64,000 nt of DNA from NCBI RefSeq assembly GCF_030435705.1, contig NZ_CP129382.1, positions 1,736,001 to 1,800,000 on the forward strand. Direction: 5' to 3'. Below, piece by piece: positions 42,927 through 51,020 of the stretch. Source of the stretch: Rhizobium sp. SSA_523 (lineage in GTDB: Bacteria; Pseudomonadota; Alphaproteobacteria; Rhizobiales; Rhizobiaceae). A model generated the notes under the pieces. The model ran no database searches. It saw only the letters and a list, made by a program, of their open reading frames with translations, and was not told the DNA's origin. The position numbers were made by a program, and so were the translations under genes. The first letter of the stretch is position 1, and each line of letters opens with the position of its first letter.

Positions 42927-44288
42927 ATGGAACGACTGGGAAGCGGTATTGCGGTAGGCCGTCTGGCGCCCGCAGACTACGAACGGAATTTTTCCGACCT
43001 CCATCCGAGACTGGACCGGCACGAGGCGCTTGTTGCCTCCGACCGCTGTTATTTCTGCTATGACGCGCCGTGCATGACCGCCTGTCCGACGGCCATCGAC
43101 ATTCCGCTGTTCATCCGGCAGATCTCGACGGGCAATCCGCTGGGTGCGGCCCGGACCATTTTCGAGCAGAACAGCCTGGGCGGCATGTGCGCCCGCGTCT
43201 GTCCCACCGAAACTCTGTGTGAAGAGGCCTGCGTGCGCAATACGGCCGAGGACCGGCCGGTCGAGATCGGGAGGCTGCAGCGCTATGCGACCGATATCGC
43301 CATGGAGACCAATCGCCAGTTCTTCCAGCGGGCGCCCGAAAGCGGCAAGGTGATCGCCGTGGTCGGCGCCGGCCCGGCAGGTCTTGCCTGCGCCCACCGG
43401 CTGGCGATGAACGGCCATTCCGCCATTATCTTCGACGCGCGCGAGAAAGCGGGCGGCCTGAACGAATACGGCATCGCCACCTACAAGGCGACGGACGACT
43501 TCGCCCAGAAGGAGATCGATTACCTGCTCGCAATCGGCGGGATCGAGATCCGCAACGGAATGGCGCTCGGCCGCGATTTCTCTCTGTCGGATCTGACGGA
43601 GCAATATGATGCCGTGTTCCTGGGGATCGGCCTTACCGGCGTCAACGCGCTCGGCATCGAGGGCGAGGATCTCCTGGGCGTGGAGGATGCGGTGGATTTC
43701 ATCGCCGCGTTGCGCCAGGCATCCGACAAGTCGCAGCTGCCGATCGGCCGAAGGGTCGTCATTCTGGGTGGCGGCATGACGGCCATTGACGCGGCGATCC
43801 AGGCCAAGCTTCTCGGCGCCGAGGAAGTCACCATCTGCTATCGCCGCGGCAAGGAGCATATGAACGCCTCCGAATTCGAACAGGATCTGGCGGCCTCGAA
43901 AGGTGTCACCATTCGTCATTGGCTGGCGCCAAAACGCGTTCTCGGCAAGGATGGCGCCGTGGCCGGCATCGAGCTCGACTATACGGCGCTCGTCGACGGT
44001 CACCTGACCATGACCGGCGAAACCGGAGTGATTGCCGCCGACCAGGTGTTCAAGGCCATTGGACAGTCCTTCCGCGCCAGCGGCATCGGCAGCCTTGCCA
44101 TGGAAAAGGGACGCATCATGGTGGATGCGCAGGGTCGCACCTCGATCGCCGGCGTCTATGCGGGTGGCGATTGCGTCAACCGCGGCGAGGACCTGACCGT
44201 GCAGGCGGTCGCGCATGGCCGCGATGCGGCAGACGCCATTCATCTTGCCTTCGCTTCTGCCGGTCAGCCGGCCGTGGCCTTCGCGTGA
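42927..44288 (+). CDS. preT: NAD-dependent dihydropyrimidine dehydrogenase, PreT subunit
   Basis: This is a 453-residue protein. The N-terminal Fe-S domain has CYFCYDAPCMTACPTAIDI and CARVCPTETLCEEAC. FAD is bound at IAVVGAGPAGLACAHRLAMN, and NAD(P)H is bound near VVILGGGMTAIDAAIQAKLL. VYAGGDCVNRGEDLTVQA closes the FAD site. PreT passes electrons from NADH to PreA, which reduces uracil and thymine to their dihydro forms. The ATG at 42927 has AGGGAAG upstream. preA follows after 18 bp. Confidence 0.95.
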   Translation: MERLGSGIAVGRLAPADYERNFSDLHPRLDRHEALVASDRCYFCYDAPCMTACPTAIDIPLFIRQISTGNPLGAARTIFEQNSLGGMCARVCPTETLCEEACVRNTAEDRPVEIGRLQRYATDIAMETNRQFFQRAPESGKVIAVVGAGPAGLACAHRLAMNGHSAIIFDAREKAGGLNEYGIATYKATDDFAQKEIDYLLAIGGIEIRNGMALGRDFSLSDLTEQYDAVFLGIGLTGVNALGIEGEDLLGVEDAVDFIAALRQASDKSQLPIGRRVVILGGGMTAIDAAIQAKLLGAEEVTICYRRGKEHMNASEFEQDLAASKGVTIRHWLAPKRVLGKDGAVAGIELDYTALVDGHLTMTGETGVIAADQVFKAIGQSFRASGIGSLAMEKGRIMVDAQGRTSIAGVYAGGDCVNRGEDLTVQAVAHGRDAADAIHLAFASAGQPAVAFA

Positions 44289-44306
44289 CCATGGGGAGGA
44301 TGACAC

Positions 44307-45620
44307 ATGGCTGATCTTCGCAATGATTTCGTCGGCATCAAATCGCCCAACCCCTTCTGGCTGGCTTCGGCGCCGCCGACGGACAAGGCCTATAATGTGG
44401 AACGCGCCTTCAAGGCGGGCTGGGGCGGCGTCGTCTGGAAGACGCTCGGCTCGGAAGGTCCGCCGGTGGTCAATGTCAACGGGCCGCGCTACGGGGCGAT
44501 CTGGGGTGCCGACCGCCGCCTGCTCGGCTTGAACAATATCGAGCTCATCACCGACCGGCCGCTGCAGGTGAACCTGCAGGAAATGAAGCAGGTGAAGATG
44601 AACTGGCCGGACCGGGCGCTGATCGCCTCGATCATGGTGCCCTGCGTGGAGGAAGAGTGGAAAGCCATTCTGCCTCTCGTGGAAGAGACCGGCGCCGACG
44701 GCATCGAGCTCAATTTCGGCTGTCCGCACGGCATGAGCGAGCGCGGCATGGGATCGGCCGTCGGCCAGGTGCCGGAGTATATCGAAATGGTGGTGCGCTG
44801 GTGCAAGCACTATACCCGCATGCCGGTGATCACCAAGCTGACGCCGAACATCACCGATATCCGCAACCCTGCCCGCGCCGCAAAACGCGGCGGCACCGAT
44901 GCCGTCTCGCTGATCAACACGATCAATTCCATCGTCTCCGTCGATCTGGATGATTTTGCGCCGGTGCCGAGCATTGGCGGCAAGGGCAGCCATGGCGGCT
45001 ATTGCGGTCCGGCCGTCAAGCCGATCGCGCTCAATATGGTTTCCGAGATCGCCCGCGATCAGGAAACCTATGGCCTGCCGATTTCCGGCATTGGCGGCGT
45101 CACCACATGGCGGGATGCCGCCGAATTCCTGGCGCTTGGCGCCGGCAATGTGCAGGTCTGCACCGCCGCCATGACCTACGGCTTCAAGATCGTTCAGGAA
45201 ATGATCTCCGGCCTGTCCGACTGGATGGACCAGAAGGGCCACCGGACGCTGGACGATGTGTGCGGCCGCGCCGTGCCCAATGTGACCGACTGGAAATATC
45301 TGAACCTCAATTACGTGGCCAAGGCCCATATCGACCAGGACGCCTGCATCAAATGCGGACGCTGCCACATCGCCTGCGAGGATACGTCCCACCAGGCGAT
45401 CACATCCATGGTGGACGGCGTGCGCCATTTCGAGGTGATGGAAGACGAATGCGTGGGCTGCAATCTCTGCGTCAATGTCTGTCCTGTCGAAAACTGCATC
45501 ACCATGGTCGGCCTCGAGCCGGGCGCCCTTGACGAGCGCACCGGCAAGCCGGTGGACCCCAACTACGCGAATTGGACGACCCATCCGAACAATCCGATGG
45601 CACAGGTGGCCGCGGAATAA
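44307..45620 (+). CDS. preA: NAD-dependent dihydropyrimidine dehydrogenase, PreA subunit
   Basis: This 437-residue protein has an N-terminal dihydroorotate-dehydrogenase-like barrel (about 1-330) with FMN-binding features such as SPNPFWLASAPPTDKAYN, GIELNFGCPHGMSERGMG and ISGIGGVTTWRDAAEFLALG. A C-terminal ferredoxin domain carries two [4Fe-4S] motifs (CIKCGRCHIACEDTSHQA and CVGCNLCVNVCPVENC). It catalyses the first step of reductive pyrimidine breakdown with PreT. A terminator hairpin follows. Confidence 0.96.
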   Translation: MADLRNDFVGIKSPNPFWLASAPPTDKAYNVERAFKAGWGGVVWKTLGSEGPPVVNVNGPRYGAIWGADRRLLGLNNIELITDRPLQVNLQEMKQVKMNWPDRALIASIMVPCVEEEWKAILPLVEETGADGIELNFGCPHGMSERGMGSAVGQVPEYIEMVVRWCKHYTRMPVITKLTPNITDIRNPARAAKRGGTDAVSLINTINSIVSVDLDDFAPVPSIGGKGSHGGYCGPAVKPIALNMVSEIARDQETYGLPISGIGGVTTWRDAAEFLALGAGNVQVCTAAMTYGFKIVQEMISGLSDWMDQKGHRTLDDVCGRAVPNVTDWKYLNLNYVAKAHIDQDACIKCGRCHIACEDTSHQAITSMVDGVRHFEVMEDECVGCNLCVNVCPVENCITMVGLEPGALDERTGKPVDPNYANWTTHPNNPMAQVAAE

Positions 45621-45639
45621 TCGGGTTGAAGAAAAAGAG

Positions 45640-45670
45640 CGGGCGGGGCACGAGAGTGGCCTGCCCGTTT
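45640..45670 (+). terminator. Terminator after preTA
   Basis: A stem CGGGCGGGGC/GGCCTGCCCG (one wobble, one mismatch) with an 8-nt loop is followed by TTT, 20 bp after the preA stop. It ends the preTA transcript before the convergent LysR gene. Confidence 0.6.
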
Positions 45671-45781
45671 ATATGCGTCCGAAATGTGCTCGTTGCAGAA
45701 AACCGGCAAAAGGCAGGGGCAACGCTGCATACTCCTCTGAACTCACCACGTGGCTCACAGGCCTTCTATTGCGAACACCCC

Positions 45782-46663
45782 CTACCCCTCGCCCAGCACA
45801 TCCATCATGGCCTTCATTGCCCGGGTGACATGCCGCTCGCGATGCGCAAGCAGGAAGAAGGGCCGCGTCGGCATGGGGAAATCCGGCATGACCAGCCATC
45901 CCTGCGACAGATGCGCCTCCACCGCCCGATAGGAGAGGACAGCCGCGCTGCAGCCGGCTTCCACCGCGGCGATGACCGCCTCGTTCGAGGGAAGCTCCAG
46001 GGTCACCCTCAGTGCCTGCGGCGCGATCCCCAGCCGGCGCAACTCCTCCTCGAGCGCCGCACGGGTGCCGGAACCCTGTTCGCGATGAATCCAGTCGGTG
46101 GCCAGCAGATCGGCAGGTTCCAGCCCCTGGCCTTTCCTCCAGAAATGCCGGCGGCCGACGACCAGCACCAGCCGATCCTCGCCGACCTTGGTCATCGTGA
46201 GTGCCGCAGCGTCCACCCGCCCCTCCACCACGGCAAGATCCGCCCGACCGGCCAGGACCGCCTCTGCCGCGCCCCTCGTATTGCCGACGCTCATATGAAG
46301 ATCCACCTGGCGATGCCGCTCGCGATAGGCCATCAGCCGCTTCGGCAGCCAGTAGCTGGCAACCGTCTGGCTGGCGTGAAGAATGAGACTGCCGGACGGC
46401 GCGCCTGACAGATCCTTCAACAGGCGCCCTGCATCGGCCGCCTTGTCGAGCACCGCCTGCGCCTCGGGCCGGAACAACCGTCCGGCTTCCGTCAGCTCGA
46501 TGCCGCGGCCGACGCGGTTGAACAGCCGAACCCCATGCCGACCCTCCAGTGCCGCAAGCGCCGCGCTGACGGAGGATTGCGTCATGTTCAGCCGCGCCGC
46601 CGCCCGCGTCACATGGCTTTCCTGCGCCACAGCCAGGAAGACCCGCAATTGCTCCAAGGTCAT
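45782..46663 (-). CDS. LysR-family regulator (YeiE-like)
   Basis: This 293-residue protein has an N-terminal helix-turn-helix: MTLEQLRVFLAVAQESHVTR, then AAARLNMTQSSVSAALAALE. The effector domain (about 90-290) includes SGSLILHASQTVASYWLPKR and IHREQGSGTRAALEEEL. This GT-rich pocket is typical of YeiE/CysL-like regulators. It is divergent from yeiH and probably activates it. The ATG at 46663 abuts the ACGAT repeat region. It interrupts the pyrimidine cluster. Confidence 0.9.
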   Translation of the reverse strand: MTLEQLRVFLAVAQESHVTRAAARLNMTQSSVSAALAALEGRHGVRLFNRVGRGIELTEAGRLFRPEAQAVLDKAADAGRLLKDLSGAPSGSLILHASQTVASYWLPKRLMAYRERHRQVDLHMSVGNTRGAAEAVLAGRADLAVVEGRVDAAALTMTKVGEDRLVLVVGRRHFWRKGQGLEPADLLATDWIHREQGSGTRAALEEELRRLGIAPQALRVTLELPSNEAVIAAVEAGCSAAVLSYRAVEAHLSQGWLVMPDFPMPTRPFFLLAHRERHVTRAMKAMMDVLGEG

Positions 46664-46712
46664 ACGATCGTCTCCAGCGATTGAAACGATCATATCAATT
46701 CGTTGGAACGAT
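46664..46712. promoter_or_regulatory. Three ACGAT repeats at 22-bp period (LysR/yeiH control region)
   Basis: ACGAT occurs at 46664, 46686 and 46708, each exactly 22 bp apart, that is two helical turns on the same DNA face. The last two are preceded by GAA. The array fills the short gap between the LysR start (46663) and yeiH. It is a plausible binding array for LysR tetramers; direct evidence is lacking. Confidence 0.45.
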
Positions 46713-46767
46713 GGAAATCCGCCTGCCACAGTTGCTTCACTCGATCCGGGAAACGACAGAGGCCTTG

Positions 46768-47826
46768 ATGACCGCGCATTCGCATTCCACCCGACGGGCC
46801 CATGAATGGCTGGAGACGGTGGTCGGCCTCCTTCCCGGGCTTGCCTTGACGGCAGGCATCGCCACCGCGGCCATGCTGTTTCGCACCTTGACCGGGATCG
46901 AAAGCCTGTCGCCGCTGATCGTCTCGATCGTCATCGGCATGGTGATCGGCAATAGCCGCAAGCCCGCCGCCGCCTGCCGCTTTGGCATCAGCCTGTCGCT
47001 CAAGCGCCTCCTGCGGCTCGGCATCATCCTGCTCGGCCTGCAGATCACCCTCTCGCAACTGGCGTCGCTCGGCCTCTCCGGCCTCTTCGTGGTGGTGGCG
47101 ACGCTCCTCGCCACCTTCATCGCCATCACCCTTGCTGGCCGGCTCTTGGGAGTCGATCGCCGGATGACGGGCCTGATCGCTGCCGGAACCGCCGTCTGCG
47201 GCGCCTCGGCAGTGATCGCCGCCAATGCCGTGGTGCGGGGGCGTGACGAGGATGTCGCCTATGCGGTTGCCTGCGTCACCCTGTTCGGCTCGCTATCCAT
47301 GCTGCTCTTCCCGCTTTTGCTGGTGCCCCTCAACCTCGACAGCACCGCTTACGGCATCTGGTCGGGCGCCACGATTCATGAAGTGGCGCAGGTCGTTGCG
47401 GCAACCTTCCAGAGCGGCGAGGTGGCGGGGCAATACGGCACTATTGCCAAGCTTGCGCGCGTCGTGCTTCTTGCGCCCTTGGTGCTGACACTGGCGCTGA
47501 CGCTGTTTCGCCCGCACACGGAACGTGCTGCCCGCCCCGGCCTGGCTCAGGATCGGACCCGCGCCGGCGCGCCTTTCCCCTGGTTCGTCCTGGGTTTCCT
47601 CGCAATGGTGGCACTGAACAGCGCCGTCGCGATCCCGCCGGAGGTGATTTCGCACGCCAACCTGCTCGCCACCTTCCTGCTCTCCTGCGGGCTGGCCGCT
47701 ATGGGCCTCAACACACAGATCCGCCAACTGGCGGCCGAGGGCCTGCGCCCGCTTGCGCTCGGCGCCTTTGGCTGGCTGTTCATCTCGGCCTTCGGTTACG
47801 GGATGGTGTGCCTGGCGGGGTTTTAG
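46768..47826 (+). CDS. yeiH: YeiH/UPF0324 putative sulfate exporter family protein
   Basis: This 352-residue membrane protein has about ten hydrophobic helices. Conserved features are LSPLIVSIVIGMVIGNS, RLGIILLGLQITLSQL, LIAAGTAVCGASAVIAANAV and IWSGATIHEVAQVVAATFQ. The family is annotated as putative sulfate exporters but the substrate is not proven. The ATG at 46768 gives a length close to E. coli YeiH (349); an upstream ATG at 46711 would fall in the regulatory repeats. It is divergent from its LysR gene. Confidence 0.88.
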   Translation: MTAHSHSTRRAHEWLETVVGLLPGLALTAGIATAAMLFRTLTGIESLSPLIVSIVIGMVIGNSRKPAAACRFGISLSLKRLLRLGIILLGLQITLSQLASLGLSGLFVVVATLLATFIAITLAGRLLGVDRRMTGLIAAGTAVCGASAVIAANAVVRGRDEDVAYAVACVTLFGSLSMLLFPLLLVPLNLDSTAYGIWSGATIHEVAQVVAATFQSGEVAGQYGTIAKLARVVLLAPLVLTLALTLFRPHTERAARPGLAQDRTRAGAPFPWFVLGFLAMVALNSAVAIPPEVISHANLLATFLLSCGLAAMGLNTQIRQLAAEGLRPLALGAFGWLFISAFGYGMVCLAGF

Positions 47827-47829
47827 GCT

Positions 47830-47856
47830 CCAGCAAAAGCGCGTCAGCGGTTTTGC
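47830..47856. repeat. Rhizobial-type palindromic element, copy 2
   Basis: This is the reverse-orientation copy of the element at 12634-12660 (CCAGCAAAAGCGCG then TCAGCGGTTTTGC). It fills the 29-bp space between the convergent yeiH and TetR genes and just touches the TetR stop codon. Its position again suggests a bidirectional terminator. Confidence 0.6.
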
Positions 47857-48497
47857 TAGGTCAAAGGCTTGATCGCCAGGCCGCGCAGGAACAGGTCTTC
47901 GAGAAAACGGGCGGCATCTTCGAACCGGCCCTCGCCGAAGCGGTTGCCCAGCACCGCCTCCACCTGCACGTCGAAATCGGCATAATGCTGGGTGGTGGAC
48001 CAGATGGAGAAGATCAGGTGATAGGGATCGCAGCGGGCCATCTTGCCGGCCTTGATCCAGGCGCGGATCACATTGGCCTTCTCATCCACCAGTGCCTTCA
48101 GCGGCCCGGTCAGTTCGTCCTCGATATGCGGCGCGCCCTGCAGGATCTCATTGGCGAACAGCCGGCTCTCGCGGGGAAAGTCCCGTGACATTTCCAGCTT
48201 GCGGCGAATATAGGAGCGGATCTCGCTCTCCGGATTGCCATCGGCGTTGAAGGCCCGCAGGGGCTCCAGCCAGGTGAAGAGCATGCGGTCCAGAAGCGCC
48301 CGGTGGATGGCTTCCTTGGTGCGGAAATAATAAAGGAGATTGGGCTTGGACATGCCGGCGGCCTCGGCGATCTGGTCGATCGTCGCGCCACGGAAGCCGA
48401 AGGCGGAAAAGACATCAAGCGCCGCCTCCAGGATCTTCTCTTCCTTCTCCTCCTGAATGCGCGTGCGCCGCCGGGTCATCGCCGCCCTTGGAATCAT
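47856..48497 (-). CDS. RutR-like TetR-family regulator
   Basis: This is a 213-residue protein. The helix-turn-helix is ILEAALDVFSAFGFRGATID then QIAEAAGMSKPNLLYYFRTKEAI. The C-terminal domain (LFANEILQGAPHIEDELTGP, FSIWSTTQHYADFDVQVEAV) matches the RutR (YcdC) group, which senses uracil or thymine. The ATG at 48497 is fixed by GAGGAG upstream. It diverges from the amidohydrolase gene; the RutR-like site at 48638 lies between them. Confidence 0.88.
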   Translation of the reverse strand: MIPRAAMTRRRTRIQEEKEEKILEAALDVFSAFGFRGATIDQIAEAAGMSKPNLLYYFRTKEAIHRALLDRMLFTWLEPLRAFNADGNPESEIRSYIRRKLEMSRDFPRESRLFANEILQGAPHIEDELTGPLKALVDEKANVIRAWIKAGKMARCDPYHLIFSIWSTTQHYADFDVQVEAVLGNRFGEGRFEDAARFLEDLFLRGLAIKPLT

Positions 48498-48637
48498 CCC
48501 GCTCTCCTCGCATCCAGGGCCTGGCCGCCTCCGGCAATGCACAAATTTTGCGCCCACAAACCCCGTGCCGGATTTATGTTCATTTTTTCGCTGGTCCGCA
48601 TTTTTCGGCTTGAGAACCGGCACGGACATTGTAAGCT
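48498..48637. other. Leader of the RutR-like gene
   Basis: This is part of a 356-bp divergent gap. It is moderately AT-rich, with no credible gene. It should contain the promoter of the TetR gene; no clear hexamers were identified. Confidence 0.3.
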
Positions 48638-48653
48638 TTTACCAACCGGTCAA
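48638..48653 (-). promoter_or_regulatory. RutR-like operator, regulator/amidohydrolase site
   Basis: On the minus strand the site reads TTGACCGGTTGGTAAA, 12 of 14 defined positions of the E. coli RutR box and 14 of 16 identical to the preT site (42849-42864). It lies 140 bp before the TetR start and 200 bp before the amidohydrolase start, so it may control both. The 200 bp to 48853 hold no other recognised feature. Confidence 0.62.
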
Positions 48654-48853
48654 TTTATCTGCGACACACCGGGCAAAGGCAAGCCCTCCTCTGAGGGAAA
48701 CCTGTCTTGGTTCAACACGCTAGGCCTTGTGCAACAAGTCCGGCCTGGTGACCAGGCCAGACTTTGCTCCCATAAAAAGGTGGCGCAGGACCGCACGAGG
48801 GAACAGCAGCCGCAGCGATGCTTTCAACGGCTGACAGATGAAGGATTGAACGA

Positions 48854-50107
48854 ATGGTGGCAGCACCAGGCGAAAACCTGCGCGTGAACGGTGACCGGCT
48901 CTGGGACATGCTGATGGAGATGGCCCGCATCGGTCCCGGCATTGCCGGCGGCAACAACCGCCAGACGCTGACCGACGAAGACGGCGAGGGCCGCCACCTG
49001 TTCAAATCCTGGTGCGAAGCGGCAGGCATGAGCGTCGGCGTCGACCAGATGGGCACCATGTTCGCCACCCGCGCCGGGACGGATCCGGATGCTCTGCCGG
49101 TCTATGTCGGAAGCCATCTCGACACCCAGCCCACCGGCGGCAAATATGACGGCGTCCTCGGCGTTCTTTCGGGTCTCGAAGTGGTACGCACGTTGAATGA
49201 TCTCGGCATCCGGACCAGACATCCGATCGTCGTGACGAACTGGGCCAATGAGGAAGGTGCCCGCTTCGCGCCCGCCATGCTGGCTTCCGGCGTGTTTGCC
49301 GGGATCCACTCGCTGGATTACGCCTATGCCCGCAAGGATCCGGACGGCAAGTCCTATGGCGAAGAGCTGCAGAGGATCGGCTGGCGCGGCGATGAAGAGG
49401 TGGGCAAGCGCAAGATGCACGCCTATTTCGAATATCACATCGAACAAGGCCCGATCCTGGAGGCCGAGAACAGAAAGATCGGCGTCGTCACCCATTGTCA
49501 GGGCCTGTGGTGGCTGGAATTCACGCTGACCGGGAAGGAGGCGCATACCGGCTCCACGCCCATGACCATGCGGGTGAATGCCGGTCTTGCCATGGCGCGC
49601 ATCCTGGAAATGGTGCAGGATGTGGCAATGTCCGAGCAGCCGGGCGCGGTCGGCGGCGTGGGCCAGATGGTCTTCTCCCCCAATTCCCGCAATGTCCTGC
49701 CGGGCAAGGTGGTCTTCACCGTCGATATCCGCACCCCCAGCCAGGACAAGCTCGACCGCATGCGGGAAAGGATCGAGGCGCGGGCGCATGAGATCTGCGC
49801 AGCGCTCGGCGTCGGCTGTTCCATCGAAGCGGTCGGCCATTTCGACCCCGTCACCTTCGATCCGACGCTGGTGGATCGGGTGCGCAAGGCCGCCGAAACC
49901 CTCGGCTACAGCCATATGAACCTCATCTCCGGTGCCGGCCACGATGCCTGCTGGGCGGCCAAGGTGGCGCCGGCCACCATGATCATGTGCCCCTGCGTCG
50001 GCGGCCTTTCGCACAATGAAGCGGAAGAGATTTCACGGGAATGGGCCGCCGCCGGTTGCGACGTGCTTTTCCATGCCGTGTTGGAAACGGCGGAGATTGT
50101 GGGGTGA
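48854..50107 (+). CDS. Zn-dependent N-carbamoyl amidohydrolase (beta-ureidopropionase type)
   Basis: This 417-residue M20-family enzyme has metal and catalytic motifs GSHLDTQPTGGKYDGVLGVL, TNWANEEGARFAP, YHIEQGPILE, KEAHTGSTPMTMR and the late His in ISGAGHDACWAAK. The family includes L-N-carbamoylases and the beta-ureidopropionase of Agrobacterium. In this setting it should hydrolyse N-carbamoyl-beta-alanine to beta-alanine, CO2 and ammonia, the last step of the reductive pathway. It is divergent from the RutR-like regulator. Confidence 0.92.
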   Translation: MVAAPGENLRVNGDRLWDMLMEMARIGPGIAGGNNRQTLTDEDGEGRHLFKSWCEAAGMSVGVDQMGTMFATRAGTDPDALPVYVGSHLDTQPTGGKYDGVLGVLSGLEVVRTLNDLGIRTRHPIVVTNWANEEGARFAPAMLASGVFAGIHSLDYAYARKDPDGKSYGEELQRIGWRGDEEVGKRKMHAYFEYHIEQGPILEAENRKIGVVTHCQGLWWLEFTLTGKEAHTGSTPMTMRVNAGLAMARILEMVQDVAMSEQPGAVGGVGQMVFSPNSRNVLPGKVVFTVDIRTPSQDKLDRMRERIEARAHEICAALGVGCSIEAVGHFDPVTFDPTLVDRVRKAAETLGYSHMNLISGAGHDACWAAKVAPATMIMCPCVGGLSHNEAEEISREWAAAGCDVLFHAVLETAEIVG

Positions 50108-50259
50108 GCCTGTTGGTCCGGCAAACTCTCCCATTTGCCGCATGGGCGAACGCTGCCTGTAAAGGGAGCGACGGGACGTCTCTTGCTTCGCCCTCGACAA
50201 GGCTTATGCTGTCATACGGGCGAGCTGCAGGCCAGGCTGACGGCACTGGCCGCGCAGAC

Positions 50260-50305
50260 CCCTTCTCCCCCTGGGGAGAAGGTGCCCGAAGGGCGGATGA
50301 GGGGG
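50260..50305 (+). repeat. Palindromic repeat R1 (left flank of DUF559 gene)
   Basis: The unit has a hairpin CTTCTCCCCC/TGGGGAGAAG, then a second small stem CCCGAA/GGGCGG-like segment, and ends GGATGAGGGGG. It is identical at 45 of 46 positions to the reverse complement of R2 (50746-50791). The terminal GAGGGGG lies just ahead of the GTG starts of the DUF559 gene and may act as its ribosome-binding site. Confidence 0.85.
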
Positions 50306-50310
50306 TGGTC

Positions 50311-50727
50311 GTGTCGCAAGATGATGTCACCAGGCGCCGGCCCGGCAAGACCGTTCAGGCCCGCCGGCTTCGACAGTTGGAGACAGAGGAAGAACATTGT
50401 CTCTGGAGCGATCTCAGGGCGCGCAGGCTTAACGGTTACAAGTTCTCTCGGCAGATACCCCTCGGCCCCTATGTGGTGGATTTTCTGTGTCGTGAGCGTT
50501 CGCTCGTGGTTGAATTGGACGGGATCCAGCATGCGGGAAGCCTGTATGACGACCGGCGCACCAGCTGGCTGAATGCCAGCGGATATTCCGTGATCCGCTT
50601 CTGGAATCACGAGGTTCTCCGGGAACGGCGAGCCGTGCTGGAGACAATTCTGGCAGTTCTGGACGGACGCCTCACGCAAGCCTGCGACACAACCCGGTTT
50701 TCACCCGCAATGCGGAGAGCGAAATGA
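50311..50727 (+). CDS. DUF559 endonuclease-like protein
   Basis: This 138-residue protein has a DUF559 (Vsr/restriction-endonuclease-like) domain: LETEEEHCLWSDLRARRLNG, YKFSRQIPLGPYVVDFLCRE, SLVVELDGIQHAG, LNASGYSVIRFWNHEVL. The acidic and basic residues of the PD-(D/E)xK-like core (VDF, VELDG) are present. The start is a GTG at 50311 or 50305; no in-frame ATG exists upstream of the domain. The gene lies between near-perfect 46-bp inverted repeats. It may be a nuclease that works on, or moves with, these repeats. Confidence 0.82.
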   Translation: MSQDDVTRRRPGKTVQARRLRQLETEEEHCLWSDLRARRLNGYKFSRQIPLGPYVVDFLCRERSLVVELDGIQHAGSLYDDRRTSWLNASGYSVIRFWNHEVLRERRAVLETILAVLDGRLTQACDTTRFSPAMRRAK

Positions 50728-50745
50728 TGCGGCCCGCCGGTGCAG

Positions 50746-50791
50746 CCCCCTCATCCGCCCTTCGGGCACCTTCTCCCCAAGGGGAGAAGGG
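50746..50791 (-). repeat. Palindromic repeat R2 (right flank of DUF559 gene)
   Basis: This is the inverted copy of R1, with one difference in 46 bp (a C/T change in the hairpin loop). It begins 18 bp after the DUF559 stop codon. With R1 it gives the DUF559 unit terminal inverted repeats. No clear target-site duplication was seen outside the pair. Confidence 0.85.
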
Positions 50792-50929
50792 AGCGCGCGC
50801 GCTGTACCGTCAGAGACCATGCTTGACCCCCCTGCTTGCCGAACTTGCAAAGCCAAACCCTTCTGCATCGCTCATGCACATCAAAACGACGCATGACCTG
50901 AGAGAGGGAGCGCATGCGGTGCCTCCTAT

Positions 50930-50974
50930 CCCTTCTCCCCTTGGGGAGAGGTGCCCGAAGGGCGGATGAAGGGG
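50930..50974 (+). repeat. Palindromic repeat R3
   Basis: This is another copy in the R1 orientation (CCCTTCTCCCC-TT-GGGGAGAGG then TGCCCGAAGGGCGGATGA), with minor differences from R1. It lies 46 bp before the hydA ATG and so would be in the hydA leader RNA, where it could fold into a stable hairpin. Confidence 0.8.
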
Positions 50975-51020
50975 AACGCCCAGTGACAGCCCAAGATTAT
51001 TTCCGGGAGAGACACACACC

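Noticed and set aside
42837-45584. Antisense open frame of about 915 codons across preTA
   Set aside because: It lies opposite two unmistakable genes and has no recognisable domain; length is explained by high GC.
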